A stretch of DNA of 64,000 bases from assembly GCA_963774405.1 (NCBI GenBank), contig CAVZEV010000004.1, positions 124,001 to 188,000 on the forward strand. The letters run 5' to 3'. The notes below the pieces were generated by a model. It did no database searches. It had not been told where the DNA came from and saw only the letters and a program-made list of their open reading frames with translations. This document shows positions 17,265 through 25,693 of the stretch, one piece after another. This DNA comes from VRUE01 sp963774405. Lineage in GTDB: Bacteria; Actinomycetota; Thermoleophilia; Solirubrobacterales; 70-9. The position numbers and the translations under genes are program-made. The number at the start of each line of letters is the position of its first letter. The first letter of the stretch is position 1.

Positions 17265-20011
17265 TGCGGCGCGACCTGACCACGTCGGCGCTCGCCGTGA
17301 TCGTCTTCACGCTCGTCCTTGGCGTCGCCTACCCGCTGGCGATCACCGGCATCTCCCAGGTGCTCTTCCCGAGCGAGGCCAACGGCTCGAAGCTGAGCCT
17401 CGACGGCCGCGTCGTCGGCTCGAGCCTGATCGGCCAGGACTTCAAGGGCAATCCGGCCTACTTCCAGTCCCGCCCCTCGGCAACCGGCTACTCCGGTGAC
17501 GTCACCTACTTCTCCAACCTGGGCCCCAACAGCGTCGCGGCCCGCCAAGCCGTGCGCGCCAACCTGGCCGCCTACCTGAAGCGCGAGGCCCCCTACGACC
17601 CCAAACTGCGTGCCGACGGGACTCAAACCGGTCTATATCGCCGCTTTGAGTCCCGTCGGCGCCGGGTTCCGGTGGATGCCGTGACCGAATCGGCTTCGGG
17701 GGTGGACCCGCATATCTCACCGGCGAACGCTTGGATTCAGGCGCATCGGGTGGCGGCGGTTCGCGGCTTGTCGTTGGCCAAGGTCGACGAGCTGATCTCG
17801 GCCCACACCGAAGGGCGCTTCCTCGGCCTGCTCGGCGAGCCGGGCGTCAACGTCCTCGAGCTCAACATCGCCCTCGACAAACTGGGGCCGACGGGCCTGA
17901 AACGTGACATATCGACACGGTTTCGGCCCGTCGGCCCCGGGGGGAGGGGTGGGATGGGGGGTGAGGGGGGGCTGTTTGGCGTGGGGGTTGTGCGGGCGGC
18001 CCTGGTTGAGTCGCTGCGTAAGCTCGATCCGCGGGTGCAGGTGCGCAACCCGGTGATGCTGGTGGTTGAGATCGGCGCCGCGGTCACCACGGTCGCCTGG
18101 CTGATCCGGCTCTTCGGCGGCGGGCCGCTGGGCGGCGGCCACGAACCCGCCTGGTTCAGCCTCGCGATCGCGATCTGGCTCTGGCTCACCGTCGTCTTCG
18201 CCAACCTGGCCGAGGCGCTGGCCGAGGGGCGCGGACGGGCCCAGGCGGCGAGCCTGCGCTCGATGCGGACCGAGACCGTCGCCCGCCTGCGCGACGGTGG
18301 CGAGAAGCGGGCCTCCGAGCTGAGCCGCGGCGACGTCGTCGTGGTCGAGGCGGGTGAGGCGATCCCCGGCGACGGCACCGTGATCGAGGGCATCGCCTCG
18401 GTCGACGAGTCGGCGATCACCGGCGAGTCGGCGCCGGTGATCCGCGAGGCCGGCGGCGACCGCTCCGCCGTCACCGGCGGCACCCGGGTGCTCTCGGACC
18501 GGATCGTGGTCGAGATCACCCAGGAGCCGGGCAAATCGTTCCTCGACCGGATGATCAACCTGGTCGAGGGGGCGGAGCGGCGCAAGACGCCGAACGAGAT
18601 CGCGCTCGGGATCCTGCTCGCGGCGCTGACCCTCGTCTTCCTCTTCGTCGTCGCCTCGCTGCGCCCCTTCGCGCTGTTCGCCGGCACCGAGCTCTCGGTG
18701 ACGACCCTCGTCGCCCTGCTCGTCGCGCTGATCCCGACCACGATCGGGGCGCTGCTCTCGGCGATCGGGATCGCCGGCATGGACCGGCTGGTGCGCCGCA
18801 ACGTGCTCGCCCTCTCCGGCCGCGCGGTCGAGGCCTCGGGCGACTGCGACCTGCTGCTGCTCGACAAGACCGGCACGATCACGCTCGGCAATCGCGAGGC
18901 GGTCGAGTTCGCGCCGATGCCGGGGGTGAGCGCCGAGGAGCTGGCCGAGGCGGCGCAGATGTCCTCGCTCGCCGACGAGACCCCGGAGGGCCGCTCGATC
19001 GTCGTCCTCGCCAAGGACTACGGGATCCGCGAGCACGAGTTCGACGGCCACGAGCCGAGCTTCGTCCCCTTCAGCGCCGAGACGCGGATGAGCGGCGTCG
19101 ACTTCAACGGCACCCGGCTGCGCAAGGGCGCGGGCGACGCGATCGAGACCTGGGTGGACGAGGAGGGCGGGAGGGCACCGGCCGCGCTGCGCGCCGAGCT
19201 CGACCGCATCGGCCGCGAGGGCGGCACGCCGCTGGCGGTCGCCCGCAACGAGCGCGTGCTCGGCGTCGTCTACCTCAAGGACGTGATCAAGGAGGGGATG
19301 AGCGCTCGCTTCGACCAGCTGCGGGCGATGGGCATCCGCACGATCATGGTCACCGGCGACAACAAGCTGACCGCGGCGAAGATCGCCGCGGAGGCCGGCG
19401 TCGACGACTTCCTTGCCGAAGCGACCCCGGAGCGCAAGCTCGAGCTGATCCGCGAGCAGCAGGCCGACGGGCGGCTGATCGCGATGACCGGCGACGGCAC
19501 CAACGACGCCCCGGCCCTGGCCCAGGCCGACGTCGGGGTGGCGATGAACAGCGGCACCCAGGCGGCGCGCGAGGCGGGCAACATGGTCGACCTCGACTCC
19601 AACCCGACGAAGCTGATCGAGATCGTCGAGGTCGGCAAGCAGCTGCTGATTACCCGCGGCGCCCTGACCACCTTCTCGATCGCCAACGACGTCGCCAAGT
19701 ACTTCGCGATCCTGCCGGCGATGTTTGCCGCCACCTACGCGCTGTCGGCCGGCGAAAAGGGGCCGCTCGACGCGCTCAACGTGATGTCGCTGGGCACGCC
19801 GGAATCGGCAATCCTCAGCGCGGTGATCTTCAACGCGCTGATCATCCCGCTGCTGATCCCGCTCTCGCTGCGCGGCGTCCGCTACCGGCCGATCGGCGCC
19901 TCGGCGCTGCTGCGCCGCAACATGCTGCTCTACGGCCTCGGCGGCCTGATCGCCCCCTTCGTCGGCATCAAGCTGATCGACCTCGTCGTCCACAACCTGC
20001 TGGGGGCTTGA
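17264..20011 (+). CDS. kdpCB: KdpC and KdpB in one continuous frame, joined by a palindromic repeat
   Basis: A 915-codon open frame. Codons 1-206 are KdpC (one TM helix at about 8-30, then GYSGDVTYFSNLGPNS, ASGVDPHISPANAWIQ and the usual C-terminal VNVLELNIALDKL). A 24-codon linker is encoded largely by repeat A3. KdpB follows (LDPRVQVRNPVMLVVEIG, ITGES, phosphorylated Asp in LLDKTGTIT, MTGDGTNDAPALAQADVGVAMNSGTQAAREAGN). KdpC is further interrupted by repeat A2, which adds about 19 residues. KdpC has no stop codon. ATG 17954 has GGAGG six bases upstream and would give a 685-residue KdpB, so internal initiation is likely. A true fusion would place the KdpC C terminus and the KdpB N terminus on opposite sides of the membrane. 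Confidence 0.9.
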   Translation: MRRDLTTSALAVIVFTLVLGVAYPLAITGISQVLFPSEANGSKLSLDGRVVGSSLIGQDFKGNPAYFQSRPSATGYSGDVTYFSNLGPNSVAARQAVRANLAAYLKREAPYDPKLRADGTQTGLYRRFESRRRRVPVDAVTESASGVDPHISPANAWIQAHRVAAVRGLSLAKVDELISAHTEGRFLGLLGEPGVNVLELNIALDKLGPTGLKRDISTRFRPVGPGGRGGMGGEGGLFGVGVVRAALVESLRKLDPRVQVRNPVMLVVEIGAAVTTVAWLIRLFGGGPLGGGHEPAWFSLAIAIWLWLTVVFANLAEALAEGRGRAQAASLRSMRTETVARLRDGGEKRASELSRGDVVVVEAGEAIPGDGTVIEGIASVDESAITGESAPVIREAGGDRSAVTGGTRVLSDRIVVEITQEPGKSFLDRMINLVEGAERRKTPNEIALGILLAALTLVFLFVVASLRPFALFAGTELSVTTLVALLVALIPTTIGALLSAIGIAGMDRLVRRNVLALSGRAVEASGDCDLLLLDKTGTITLGNREAVEFAPMPGVSAEELAEAAQMSSLADETPEGRSIVVLAKDYGIREHEFDGHEPSFVPFSAETRMSGVDFNGTRLRKGAGDAIETWVDEEGGRAPAALRAELDRIGREGGTPLAVARNERVLGVVYLKDVIKEGMSARFDQLRAMGIRTIMVTGDNKLTAAKIAAEAGVDDFLAEATPERKLELIREQQADGRLIAMTGDGTNDAPALAQADVGVAMNSGTQAAREAGNMVDLDSNPTKLIEIVEVGKQLLITRGALTTFSIANDVAKYFAILPAMFAATYALSAGEKGPLDALNVMSLGTPESAILSAVIFNALIIPLLIPLSLRGVRYRPIGASALLRRNMLLYGLGGLIAPFVGIKLIDLVVHNLLGA
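17612..17660. repeat. 49-nt palindromic repeat, family A, copy 2, inside KdpC
   Basis: A perfect 16-bp outer stem (17612-17627 with 17645-17660) lies within the kdpC reading frame. It encodes about ADGTQTGLYRRFESRRR between the conserved KdpC segments KREAPYDPKL and VPVDAVTESASG, where other KdpC proteins have only a few residues. The frame stays open through it. Confidence 0.88.
17887..17935. repeat. 49-nt palindromic repeat, family A, copy 3, KdpC/KdpB junction
   Basis: Inverted relative to the other copies. The stem extends to 14 perfect base pairs, GGGGCCGACGGGCC (17884-17897) / GGCCCGTCGGCCCC (17925-17938), plus an inner GAAAC/GTTTC. It begins directly after the natural last residues of KdpC and replaces the expected stop codon. 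Confidence 0.9.
17943..17956 (+). promoter_or_regulatory. Internal ribosome binding site and start for kdpB
   Basis: GGAGG at 17943-17947 is followed six bases later by ATG 17954-17956 in the kdpC-kdpB frame. It lies just after the repeat hairpin and just before conserved KdpB sequence. It would allow separate KdpB synthesis. Confidence 0.6.
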
Positions 20012-21147
20012 GCGGGCGCGGCATGGAGCGCGGCCGCTACAAGATCTTCCTCGGCATGGCGGCCGGGGTGGGGAAGACCTTCCGAATGCTGCAGGAGGGA
20101 CAGGCCGAGCAGGCCGGTGGTCGGGATGTCGCGATCGGCTACCTGGAGCCGCACAGGCGCGAGGAGACCAGCGCCCAGGCGCGCGGGCTCGAGGTCGTGC
20201 CGCGGCGCACCGTCGCCTATCGCGAGGTCGAGGTCGAGGAGATGGACCTGCCGGCGCTGCTCGCGCGGCGGCCCGAGCTGGCCCTGATCGACGAGCTCGC
20301 CCACAGCAACCCGCCGGGGCTCGAGCACGGCAAGCGCTACGAGGACATCGCCGACGTGCTGGCCGCCGGGATCGACGTCTTCTCCACCGTCAACGTCCAG
20401 CACCTCGAGTCGCTCAACGACCGCGTCGCCGAGCTGACCGGGGTGCGGGTGCGCGAGACCGTCCCCGACTCGGTGCTCGGCAGCGCCGACGAGGTGGTCC
20501 TGATCGACCTCACGCCGGAGGCGCTGGTCGCGCGCCTGCGCGCCGGCAAGGTCTACCCCGGCGAGAACATCCAGGCCGCGCTCGACAACTTCTTCCGGAT
20601 CGAGAACCTGGCGGCGCTGCGCGAGGTCAGCCTGCGCCAGGTGGCCGAGGACGTCGAGTCCAAGCGCCTCACCCTGCAGGCGGCCGAGCCGCTCGGCACG
20701 CGCGAGGAGCGGGTCGTCGCCGAGGTGCCGAAGGCGGTGGGCGAGCGCATTCTGGCGCTCGTCCGCCCCCAGCCCAGCTCGCAGCGCCTGGTGCGCCGCG
20801 CCTGGCGCTCGGCGCAGCGACTCGGCACCGACCTCGACCTGCTCTGGGTCAAGCCGCCGGGCAGGCCGATCGAGGGCGAGGAGGAGCGGCAGGTGACGGC
20901 GCTGCGCCGGCTCGCCTCGGTGCTCGGCGCGACCCTGCTGATCGAGGAGCACGACGACCTCGTCGCCGCCGCGGCGCGGGTGGTGCGCGAGCGCGGCAGC
21001 ACCTACCTGATGGTCGGCGAGTCGCTGCCGGGCAGGGGCCTCGCCCGCCTGCGCGAACCGCTGCCGCAGCGGCTGATGAGAGCGACCCCGGCCGGGGTCG
21101 ACGTGCGCATCGTCGCCCACCGCAGCGACGGGGGTGAGGAGGGGTGA
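20008..21147 (+). CDS. Stand-alone KdpD N-terminal sensor domain protein (KdpD + USP)
   Basis: 379 residues equivalent to the cytoplasmic input half of KdpD. The KdpD domain (about 1-215) carries the P-loop-like GMAAGVGKTFRML and DELAHSNPPG, plus VDVFSTVNVQHLESLND-type sequence; a USP-fold domain follows (about 245-375). There is no TM, HisKA or HATPase part. The shortened kinase at 13482 supplies those, so KdpD is split into two proteins flanking the structural genes. TTG 20008 overlaps the kdpB stop; ATG 20023 is an alternative start. It is likely a sensor of K+ status or of c-di-AMP acting on the kinase in trans. Confidence 0.88.
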   Translation: MSGRGMERGRYKIFLGMAAGVGKTFRMLQEGQAEQAGGRDVAIGYLEPHRREETSAQARGLEVVPRRTVAYREVEVEEMDLPALLARRPELALIDELAHSNPPGLEHGKRYEDIADVLAAGIDVFSTVNVQHLESLNDRVAELTGVRVRETVPDSVLGSADEVVLIDLTPEALVARLRAGKVYPGENIQAALDNFFRIENLAALREVSLRQVAEDVESKRLTLQAAEPLGTREERVVAEVPKAVGERILALVRPQPSSQRLVRRAWRSAQRLGTDLDLLWVKPPGRPIEGEEERQVTALRRLASVLGATLLIEEHDDLVAAAARVVRERGSTYLMVGESLPGRGLARLREPLPQRLMRATPAGVDVRIVAHRSDGGEEG

Positions 21148-21686
21148 TCGAGCACTTCCTGGTCGGCCTCGCCCTCCTGCTCGGCCTCTTCGGCGGCTAC
21201 CTGATCGCCGGCTCGCGCCGGCGCGGCAAGCGCTCGGAGCGCCCGCAGGAGGTGCACCAGATCCTGCTGCCGTTCACCGGCACCGAGATCTCCCGTCGCG
21301 CCCTCGACGCCGCCCTGCGCCTGGCCAAAGCCGAGCACGCCACGCTGATGCCGGCCTACCTCGCCGCGGTCCCCAAGCAGCTGCCGCTGGAGTGCCCGAT
21401 CCCGGCCGAGGCGGCGAAGGCGATGCCGATGCTGGAGGCGATCGAACAGCGCGCCGGCGGCCAGGGGGTGCCGGTCGACGCCCGGGTCGAACGCGGCCGC
21501 AGCTACCGCCACGCGCTCAGCCGCCTGCTCGAGCACGAGAGCTTCGACCGCGTCGTCGTCTCGGCCGGCGCGACCGGCGCCGCCGGCTTCTCCGGCGACG
21601 ACCTCGTCTGGCTGCTCGACAGGGCCCCCGCCGAGGTGCTGATCCTGCGCCCCGGCCCCGAAGACCACCGCGTCCTCACCGCCTGA
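21144..21686 (+). CDS. Membrane-anchored universal stress protein
   Basis: 180 residues: an N-terminal TM helix (about 3-23, HFLVGLALLLGLFGGYLIAG), a basic linker, and a USP domain (ILLPFTGTEISRRALDAALRLAKAE to VVVSAG). The C-terminal loop that binds ATP in some USPs is degenerate. GTG start overlaps the stop of the KdpD-N gene, so it is the last gene of the kdp operon and may be an accessory sensor or anchor. Confidence 0.75.
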   Translation: MIEHFLVGLALLLGLFGGYLIAGSRRRGKRSERPQEVHQILLPFTGTEISRRALDAALRLAKAEHATLMPAYLAAVPKQLPLECPIPAEAAKAMPMLEAIEQRAGGQGVPVDARVERGRSYRHALSRLLEHESFDRVVVSAGATGAAGFSGDDLVWLLDRAPAEVLILRPGPEDHRVLTA

Positions 21687-21689
21687 GGT

Positions 21690-21735
21690 TCCGGTGCGCT
21701 TTGTCCCCGATATAGGGGGATAAGGCGCACCGGAA
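21690..21735. repeat. Palindromic repeat, family B, copy 2
   Basis: Arms TTCCGGTGCGC (21690-21700) and GCGCACCGGAA (21725-21735) with a further paired TCCCC / GGGGA centre. It follows the end of the kdp operon and could serve as its terminator. Confidence 0.85.
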
Positions 21736-21773
21736 CGGCAACCGCGGGCTCGGTCGAGACATGCGGCTCTAGC

Positions 21774-22019
21774 ATGGGTCGCGTGTCCGAGCAGAAGAAG
21801 CCGGTCAATTGGCGCGCCTGGGCGGTCGGGGTTCTGGTCGCGATTGTCGTCATCGTCGCCCTGCAGAACTCCCAGCAGGTGCGGGTCGACGTCCTTTTCA
21901 TCACCGTCGACGCGCCGCTGATCATCACCCTGCTCGCCGCGGTCGCAATCGGCGCCCTGATCGGCTACGTCGCGCCCCTGGTCCGCCGCCACCGGCGCGA
22001 CGAGGCCAAGCGGGCCTAG
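21774..22019 (+). CDS. LapA/DUF1049-family membrane protein
   Basis: 81 residues with two TM helices (about 15-30 and 44-66) separated by the conserved ALQNSQQVRVDVLFITVDAPL stretch, which is the hallmark of the LapA (DUF1049) family. The tail is short and basic (RRHRRDEAKRA). In other bacteria these proteins are linked to envelope assembly; the role in an actinobacterium is not known. GTG 21783 is an alternative start. Confidence 0.8.
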   Translation: MGRVSEQKKPVNWRAWAVGVLVAIVVIVALQNSQQVRVDVLFITVDAPLIITLLAAVAIGALIGYVAPLVRRHRRDEAKRA

Positions 22020-22046
22020 CCGCGGCCGTTGCCTTCGAGAGGGGCA

Positions 22047-22721
22047 ATGCCGATGGAAGGCTCCCAGCCGGCCCGTTTTGCGAATCGCCGCGACGCGGGC
22101 AGACAGCTCGGCGCGCAGCTGCTGCCGCTTGCCGGCGAGCGCCCGCTGGTAATCGGCCTGCCTCGCGGCGGCGTCCCGGTTGCCGACGAGGTCGCGATGC
22201 TGCTGGGGGCGCCGCTGGAGATCCTCGTCGTGCGCAAGCTCGGCGCTCCCCACAACCCCGAGTACGGGATCGGTGCGATCGCCGAGGGCGGCACCAGGGT
22301 CTTCGATCGAGAAGCGTCGGCGCTGCTGGAGATGGACAGTGGCGAGTTGGCCGGCGTGGTCGAGCGTGAGACCGCCGAGCTGCGCCGTCGAGTTGAGGCC
22401 TATCGGGGCGACCGTGAGCCGCACTCTCCGCGCAATCGCACGGTGATCGTCGTCGACGACGGCGTTGCGACCGGCGTCACCGACACCGCCGCCCTGCGAG
22501 AGATCCGTCGCAGCCGGCCACGACGCCTGCTGCTCGCCGTTCCGGTCTGCCCGCCGGACTCGCTCGCCCGCCTGCGCGAGGAGGCCGATGAGGTGGTCTG
22601 CCTGCTCGTGCCGCCCCGCCTGCAGGGCGTTGGCCAGTGGTACGAGGACTTTGGCCAGGTCGCCGACGCCGAGGTCGTTGAGGTGCTGGCGAGAGCGCGC
22701 CGCCGCGACGCCGACGCCTGA
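22047..22721 (+). CDS. Phosphoribosyltransferase-domain protein
   Basis: About 224 residues from ATG 22047 (GAGAGGGG upstream). It has a type I PRTase fold: the N-terminal LVIGLPRGGVPVADEVA, the flexible region VVRKLGAPHNPEYGIGAIAEGG and the PRPP loop VIVVDDGVATG. This group of predicted PRTases often carries the C-terminal WYEDFGQVADAEV, seen here. Substrate base unknown. It is followed by a flavoprotein gene on the same strand after 78 bp. Confidence 0.82.
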   Translation: MPMEGSQPARFANRRDAGRQLGAQLLPLAGERPLVIGLPRGGVPVADEVAMLLGAPLEILVVRKLGAPHNPEYGIGAIAEGGTRVFDREASALLEMDSGELAGVVERETAELRRRVEAYRGDREPHSPRNRTVIVVDDGVATGVTDTAALREIRRSRPRRLLLAVPVCPPDSLARLREEADEVVCLLVPPRLQGVGQWYEDFGQVADAEVVEVLARARRRDADA

Positions 22722-22799
22722 GCGACTCGCGGAAAAGCCGCAGCCGGTTGGCGGCTTCCTGCGGATGGAGCGCCGCGCCCGCCTGCCTAGTGTCAAGGC

Positions 22800-23993
22800 A
22801 TGGCGAATGACGGCCGGCGCGGTGAGAGGCAGCGGGTCCTGATCGCCGGTGCCGGGGTCGCCGGCCTCGAGGCGGCGCTGGCTTTGCGCGATCTCGCCGG
22901 CGATCGGGTCGAGGTCGTCTTGCACGACCCCGGCCGGGAATTCGCCTACCGGCCCTTCGGCATCGGCGAGCCCTACGGCACAACGCGCGCCTTTCACTAC
23001 GACCTGGGCAGGCTGAGCGAATTCTGCGGCGCCTCGCTGCGGGCGAGCGCGATCGCCGCGATCGAGCCCGAGCGCCGCGCCGCCGTCACCCGCGACGGCG
23101 AATGCGTCCCCTACGACCACCTCGTCGTGGCGACCGGGGCGCGCATGCTCTGGGCCGTGCCGGGCGCGACCACCTACTGGGGGGTCGCCGACGAAGGGCA
23201 GGTTGGCGACCTGATCGCGGAGCTGCGGTCAGGTCGCCTCAATCGTCTCGTGCTCACCATGCCGGCGGGGCACAGCTGGGTGCTGCCGCTCTACGAGCTG
23301 GCGCTGCTCGCCGCCAAGCTGCGCGACAAAGCCGCCGGCAAGCGAGCCAGGATCACGGTGGTGACGCCGGAATCGGCACCCCTGGAGATCTTCGGGCCCC
23401 GCGCTGCCGAGCAGACGAGCGCGCTGCTGGCGGAGCGGCGCATCGATGTCATCGCCGGGGCCCGACCGACCTCCTTCGGGACGGGACGGCTCCACATTGA
23501 CCCCGGCGAGGAGATCGAGGCCGACGCCGTGATCACGTTGCCGCGCCTGGAGGGGAGGAGGATCGACGGCGTCCCCCACGACGAGGACGGCTTCATCGCC
23601 GTCGACGAGCACGGTGCCGTGGTCGGGCTGGAGCGCGCCTACGCGGCCGGCGACATCAGCTCCCTGCCCTTCATCCAGGGCGCCTTCGCCACCCAGCAGG
23701 CCGACGCGGTGGCGGAAGCGATCGCCGCCGCGGCCGGGGCCGAGATCGCGCCGGCCCCCGCGGGATCGCGGATGCGCGCCGTGCTCTGGACGGAACAGGG
23801 GCCGCACTACCTATCGAACGGCAACGGCGCAGGCGATGGACTGGCCTCGAGCCCGAGCCGGCGCCATCTGGAATTCCTGCACAACGGCAGGCTGACCGCC
23901 CGCTACCTCTCACCACTGGTCGACTCGCTGCTCGCGGAAGTCGGTTCCGACCCGGCCGGGGAGTCCGCGGCCGGGGCGCCTCAGCACGCCTGA
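22800..23993 (+). CDS. FAD-dependent pyridine nucleotide-disulfide oxidoreductase-like protein
   Basis: 397 residues with an N-terminal FAD dinucleotide-binding motif (LIAGAGVAGLEAALAL) and the ATG motif VVATGARM. The second FAD motif is YAAGDISSLP, near 280. It resembles NDH-2/sulfide:quinone reductase relatives. The conserved SQR cysteines are not evident, since only one Cys lies near SEFCGASL and one at GECVPYD. Electron acceptor and donor are therefore unknown. Confidence 0.8.
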   Translation: MANDGRRGERQRVLIAGAGVAGLEAALALRDLAGDRVEVVLHDPGREFAYRPFGIGEPYGTTRAFHYDLGRLSEFCGASLRASAIAAIEPERRAAVTRDGECVPYDHLVVATGARMLWAVPGATTYWGVADEGQVGDLIAELRSGRLNRLVLTMPAGHSWVLPLYELALLAAKLRDKAAGKRARITVVTPESAPLEIFGPRAAEQTSALLAERRIDVIAGARPTSFGTGRLHIDPGEEIEADAVITLPRLEGRRIDGVPHDEDGFIAVDEHGAVVGLERAYAAGDISSLPFIQGAFATQQADAVAEAIAAAAGAEIAPAPAGSRMRAVLWTEQGPHYLSNGNGAGDGLASSPSRRHLEFLHNGRLTARYLSPLVDSLLAEVGSDPAGESAAGAPQHA

Positions 23994-24012
23994 ATCCCGG
24001 CATGATGGGGCG

Positions 24013-24747
24013 GTGAGCGACCCCCTCGTCCAGCGCTTCCGCGCCGCCCGCCGCGATCCGAGCCTCGCCGTCCTCGAGGGCTTTCACGCGCTCAAGCACG
24101 CGCTGCGCTTCGGCGCCGAGGTGGTCGAGGCCGTCGCCGCGGAGCCCGCCGAGCTCGACCGCCTGGCGGCGGACCTGGCTCCCGACCTCGCCGGCTCGCT
24201 GGCCGGGCGAACCGCGCCGGTGGAGGCGGAGCTGCTGGCGCAGATCGTGCCCCACGCCCCCCGCACCGGGGTCGTCGCGATCGCCCGCCGGCCCGCCGTC
24301 GACCTCGCGGCGGTGCTGGCCGACCGGCGCCCGGCGCCCGTCGTGCTGCTCGAGGATCCGCGCACGATGGGGAACATGGGCGCCTGCGTGCGGGTCGCCG
24401 CCGCCGCCGACGCGGCGGCCGTGCTCACCACCGGCAGCAACGACCCCTGGCATCCGGAGGCGCTGCGCGGTGCCGCCGGGCTGCACTTCGCCCTGCCGGT
24501 GGCGCGAGTCGAGGCAGTGCCCGAGGGCGGCAGGCCGCTGATCGCGATCGACCCCGAGGGCGAGCGGCTGGGGGAGGGCGAGCTCGACTCGCGCTCGGTC
24601 CTCGCCTTCGGCACCGAGCGCCACGGGCTCAGCGAGGCCCTGCTCGCCCGCGCCGACGCCCGCCTGGCGATCCCGATGCGCGACGGAGTGTCCAGCCTCA
24701 ACCTCGCCACCGCGGTCTCCGCCGTGCTTTTCTCGCAGCGGTTTTGA
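24013..24747 (+). CDS. TrmH/SpoU-family RNA methyltransferase
   Basis: 244 residues. The C-terminal SPOUT domain shows motif 1 (LLEDPRTMGNMGACVRVAAA), motif 2 (LAFGTERHGLSEALL) and motif 3 (IPMRDGVSSLNLATAVSAVLF), giving the knotted SAM-binding fold. The N-terminal substrate-binding part (LEGFHALKHAL) matches 23S rRNA ribose methyltransferases more than tRNA ones, but the target is not certain. GTG start at 24013, after the flavoprotein gene. Confidence 0.88.
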   Translation: MSDPLVQRFRAARRDPSLAVLEGFHALKHALRFGAEVVEAVAAEPAELDRLAADLAPDLAGSLAGRTAPVEAELLAQIVPHAPRTGVVAIARRPAVDLAAVLADRRPAPVVLLEDPRTMGNMGACVRVAAAADAAAVLTTGSNDPWHPEALRGAAGLHFALPVARVEAVPEGGRPLIAIDPEGERLGEGELDSRSVLAFGTERHGLSEALLARADARLAIPMRDGVSSLNLATAVSAVLFSQRF

Positions 24748-24780
24748 ACCTCGGCGGCGCCGGTCACGTAGACCGGGCCG

Positions 24781-25104
24781 ATGAAGAGAATCCTCGCCTC
24801 ACTCCTCCTCGCCGTTGCCCTGATCGTCGTCCAGGCCGCCCCCGTCGCGAGCGCCGGCAAGCCGAAGAACGTCGGCATCAGCCACTTCGAATTCCACCCC
24901 CACACGCTCCACGTTGCCAGGGGCAGCCGGGTCGTCTTCTCCAACCGCTCGGGCACCACCCACACGGCGACCGACGCGGGCGCCTTCGACACCGGCCCGA
25001 TCAAGCCCGGTCACAGCATCGCGGTTCGCTTCACGCAGAAGGGGACGTTCAGCTACCACTGCGAAATCCACCCCTTCATGCACGGCAAGATCGTCGTCGG
25101 CTAA
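24781..25104 (+). CDS. Exported plastocyanin-like cupredoxin
   Basis: 107 residues with a Sec signal peptide (MKRILASLLLAVALIVVQA). The single cupredoxin domain has ligands His in GTTHTATD and Cys/His/Met in YHCEIHPFMHGKIVV. It is a type I copper electron carrier outside the cytoplasmic membrane. It sits alone, 33 bp after the methyltransferase gene, and is a second cupredoxin besides the one at 7744. Confidence 0.9.
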   Translation: MKRILASLLLAVALIVVQAAPVASAGKPKNVGISHFEFHPHTLHVARGSRVVFSNRSGTTHTATDAGAFDTGPIKPGHSIAVRFTQKGTFSYHCEIHPFMHGKIVVG

Positions 25105-25217
25105 ACGTCTAGCCGGAAAATTACGGATGCGCTGGGCAGGGGCAGCGCATAGCGTGCGGAACATGTGAGCGCGGCGTTTGGCCGCCAACCAATTCCCACG
25201 ACCGAAAGGACGCCGCC

Positions 25218-25610
25218 TTGCCGTTTGCGGACATCAACATCGGAGAAGCACTCCTCGTCGCATTCGAGGTTTTCTTCTTCGTCATCTGGATCTGGATCCT
25301 GATCACGATCCTCACCGACCTCTTCCGTGACCACGAGACATCCGGTTGGGTGAAGGCGGCCTGGGTGCTCTTCCTGGTCTTCATCCCCTTCCTCACCGCG
25401 CTGATCTACCTGATCGCCCGCGGCAGCGGCATGCGCGACCGCACGATCAAGGCGCAGGCTGAGGCAAAGCAGCACTTCGACTCCTACGTCCGCGAACAGG
25501 CTCACGCCTCCTCGCCGGCTGACGAACTGCACAAGCTGAACGACCTCAAGGACAAGGGTGCGCTGTCGCAAGAGGAGTTCGACAAAGCGAAGGCAAAGCT
25601 GCTCGCGTAG
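25218..25610 (+). CDS. PLDc_N - SHOCT membrane protein
   Basis: 130 residues starting at TTG 25218 with GAAAGGA upstream. Two TM helices (about 9-34 and 44-68) make up the PLDc_N-type N-terminal region. The C-terminal SHOCT motif is ADELHKLNDLKDKGALSQEEFDKAKAKLL. SHOCT segments act as oligomerisation tags in many bacterial membrane proteins. The function is unknown. Followed by a strong long hairpin. Confidence 0.85.
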   Translation: MPFADINIGEALLVAFEVFFFVIWIWILITILTDLFRDHETSGWVKAAWVLFLVFIPFLTALIYLIARGSGMRDRTIKAQAEAKQHFDSYVREQAHASSPADELHKLNDLKDKGALSQEEFDKAKAKLLA

Positions 25611-25615
25611 CTGAC

Positions 25616-25693
25616 GAGGGGGTCGGTACCCCTCCCCAAAACGCTCGGCGGGAGCCTCGCTTGAGTGTTTTGGGGAGGGGCACCGACCCCCTC
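25616..25693 (+). terminator. Long GC-rich hairpin terminator
   Basis: A 26-bp interrupted stem: GAGGGGGTCGGT..CCCCTCCCCAAAAC pairs with GTTTTGGGGAGGGG..ACCGACCCCCTC around a 20-nt centre. It immediately follows the SHOCT gene stop. A related layout, CCTCCCC / GGGGAGG plus outer arms, recurs at 59464-59529. Confidence 0.75.

Noticed and set aside
17717..19993. A 758-codon antisense open frame opposite kdpB, and similar long antisense frames opposite kdpA, acs and other genes
   Set aside because: They are by-products of strong third-position GC bias; their translations are low-complexity Arg/Asp/Gly/Val-rich with no domains, while the sense frames have full catalytic motifs.
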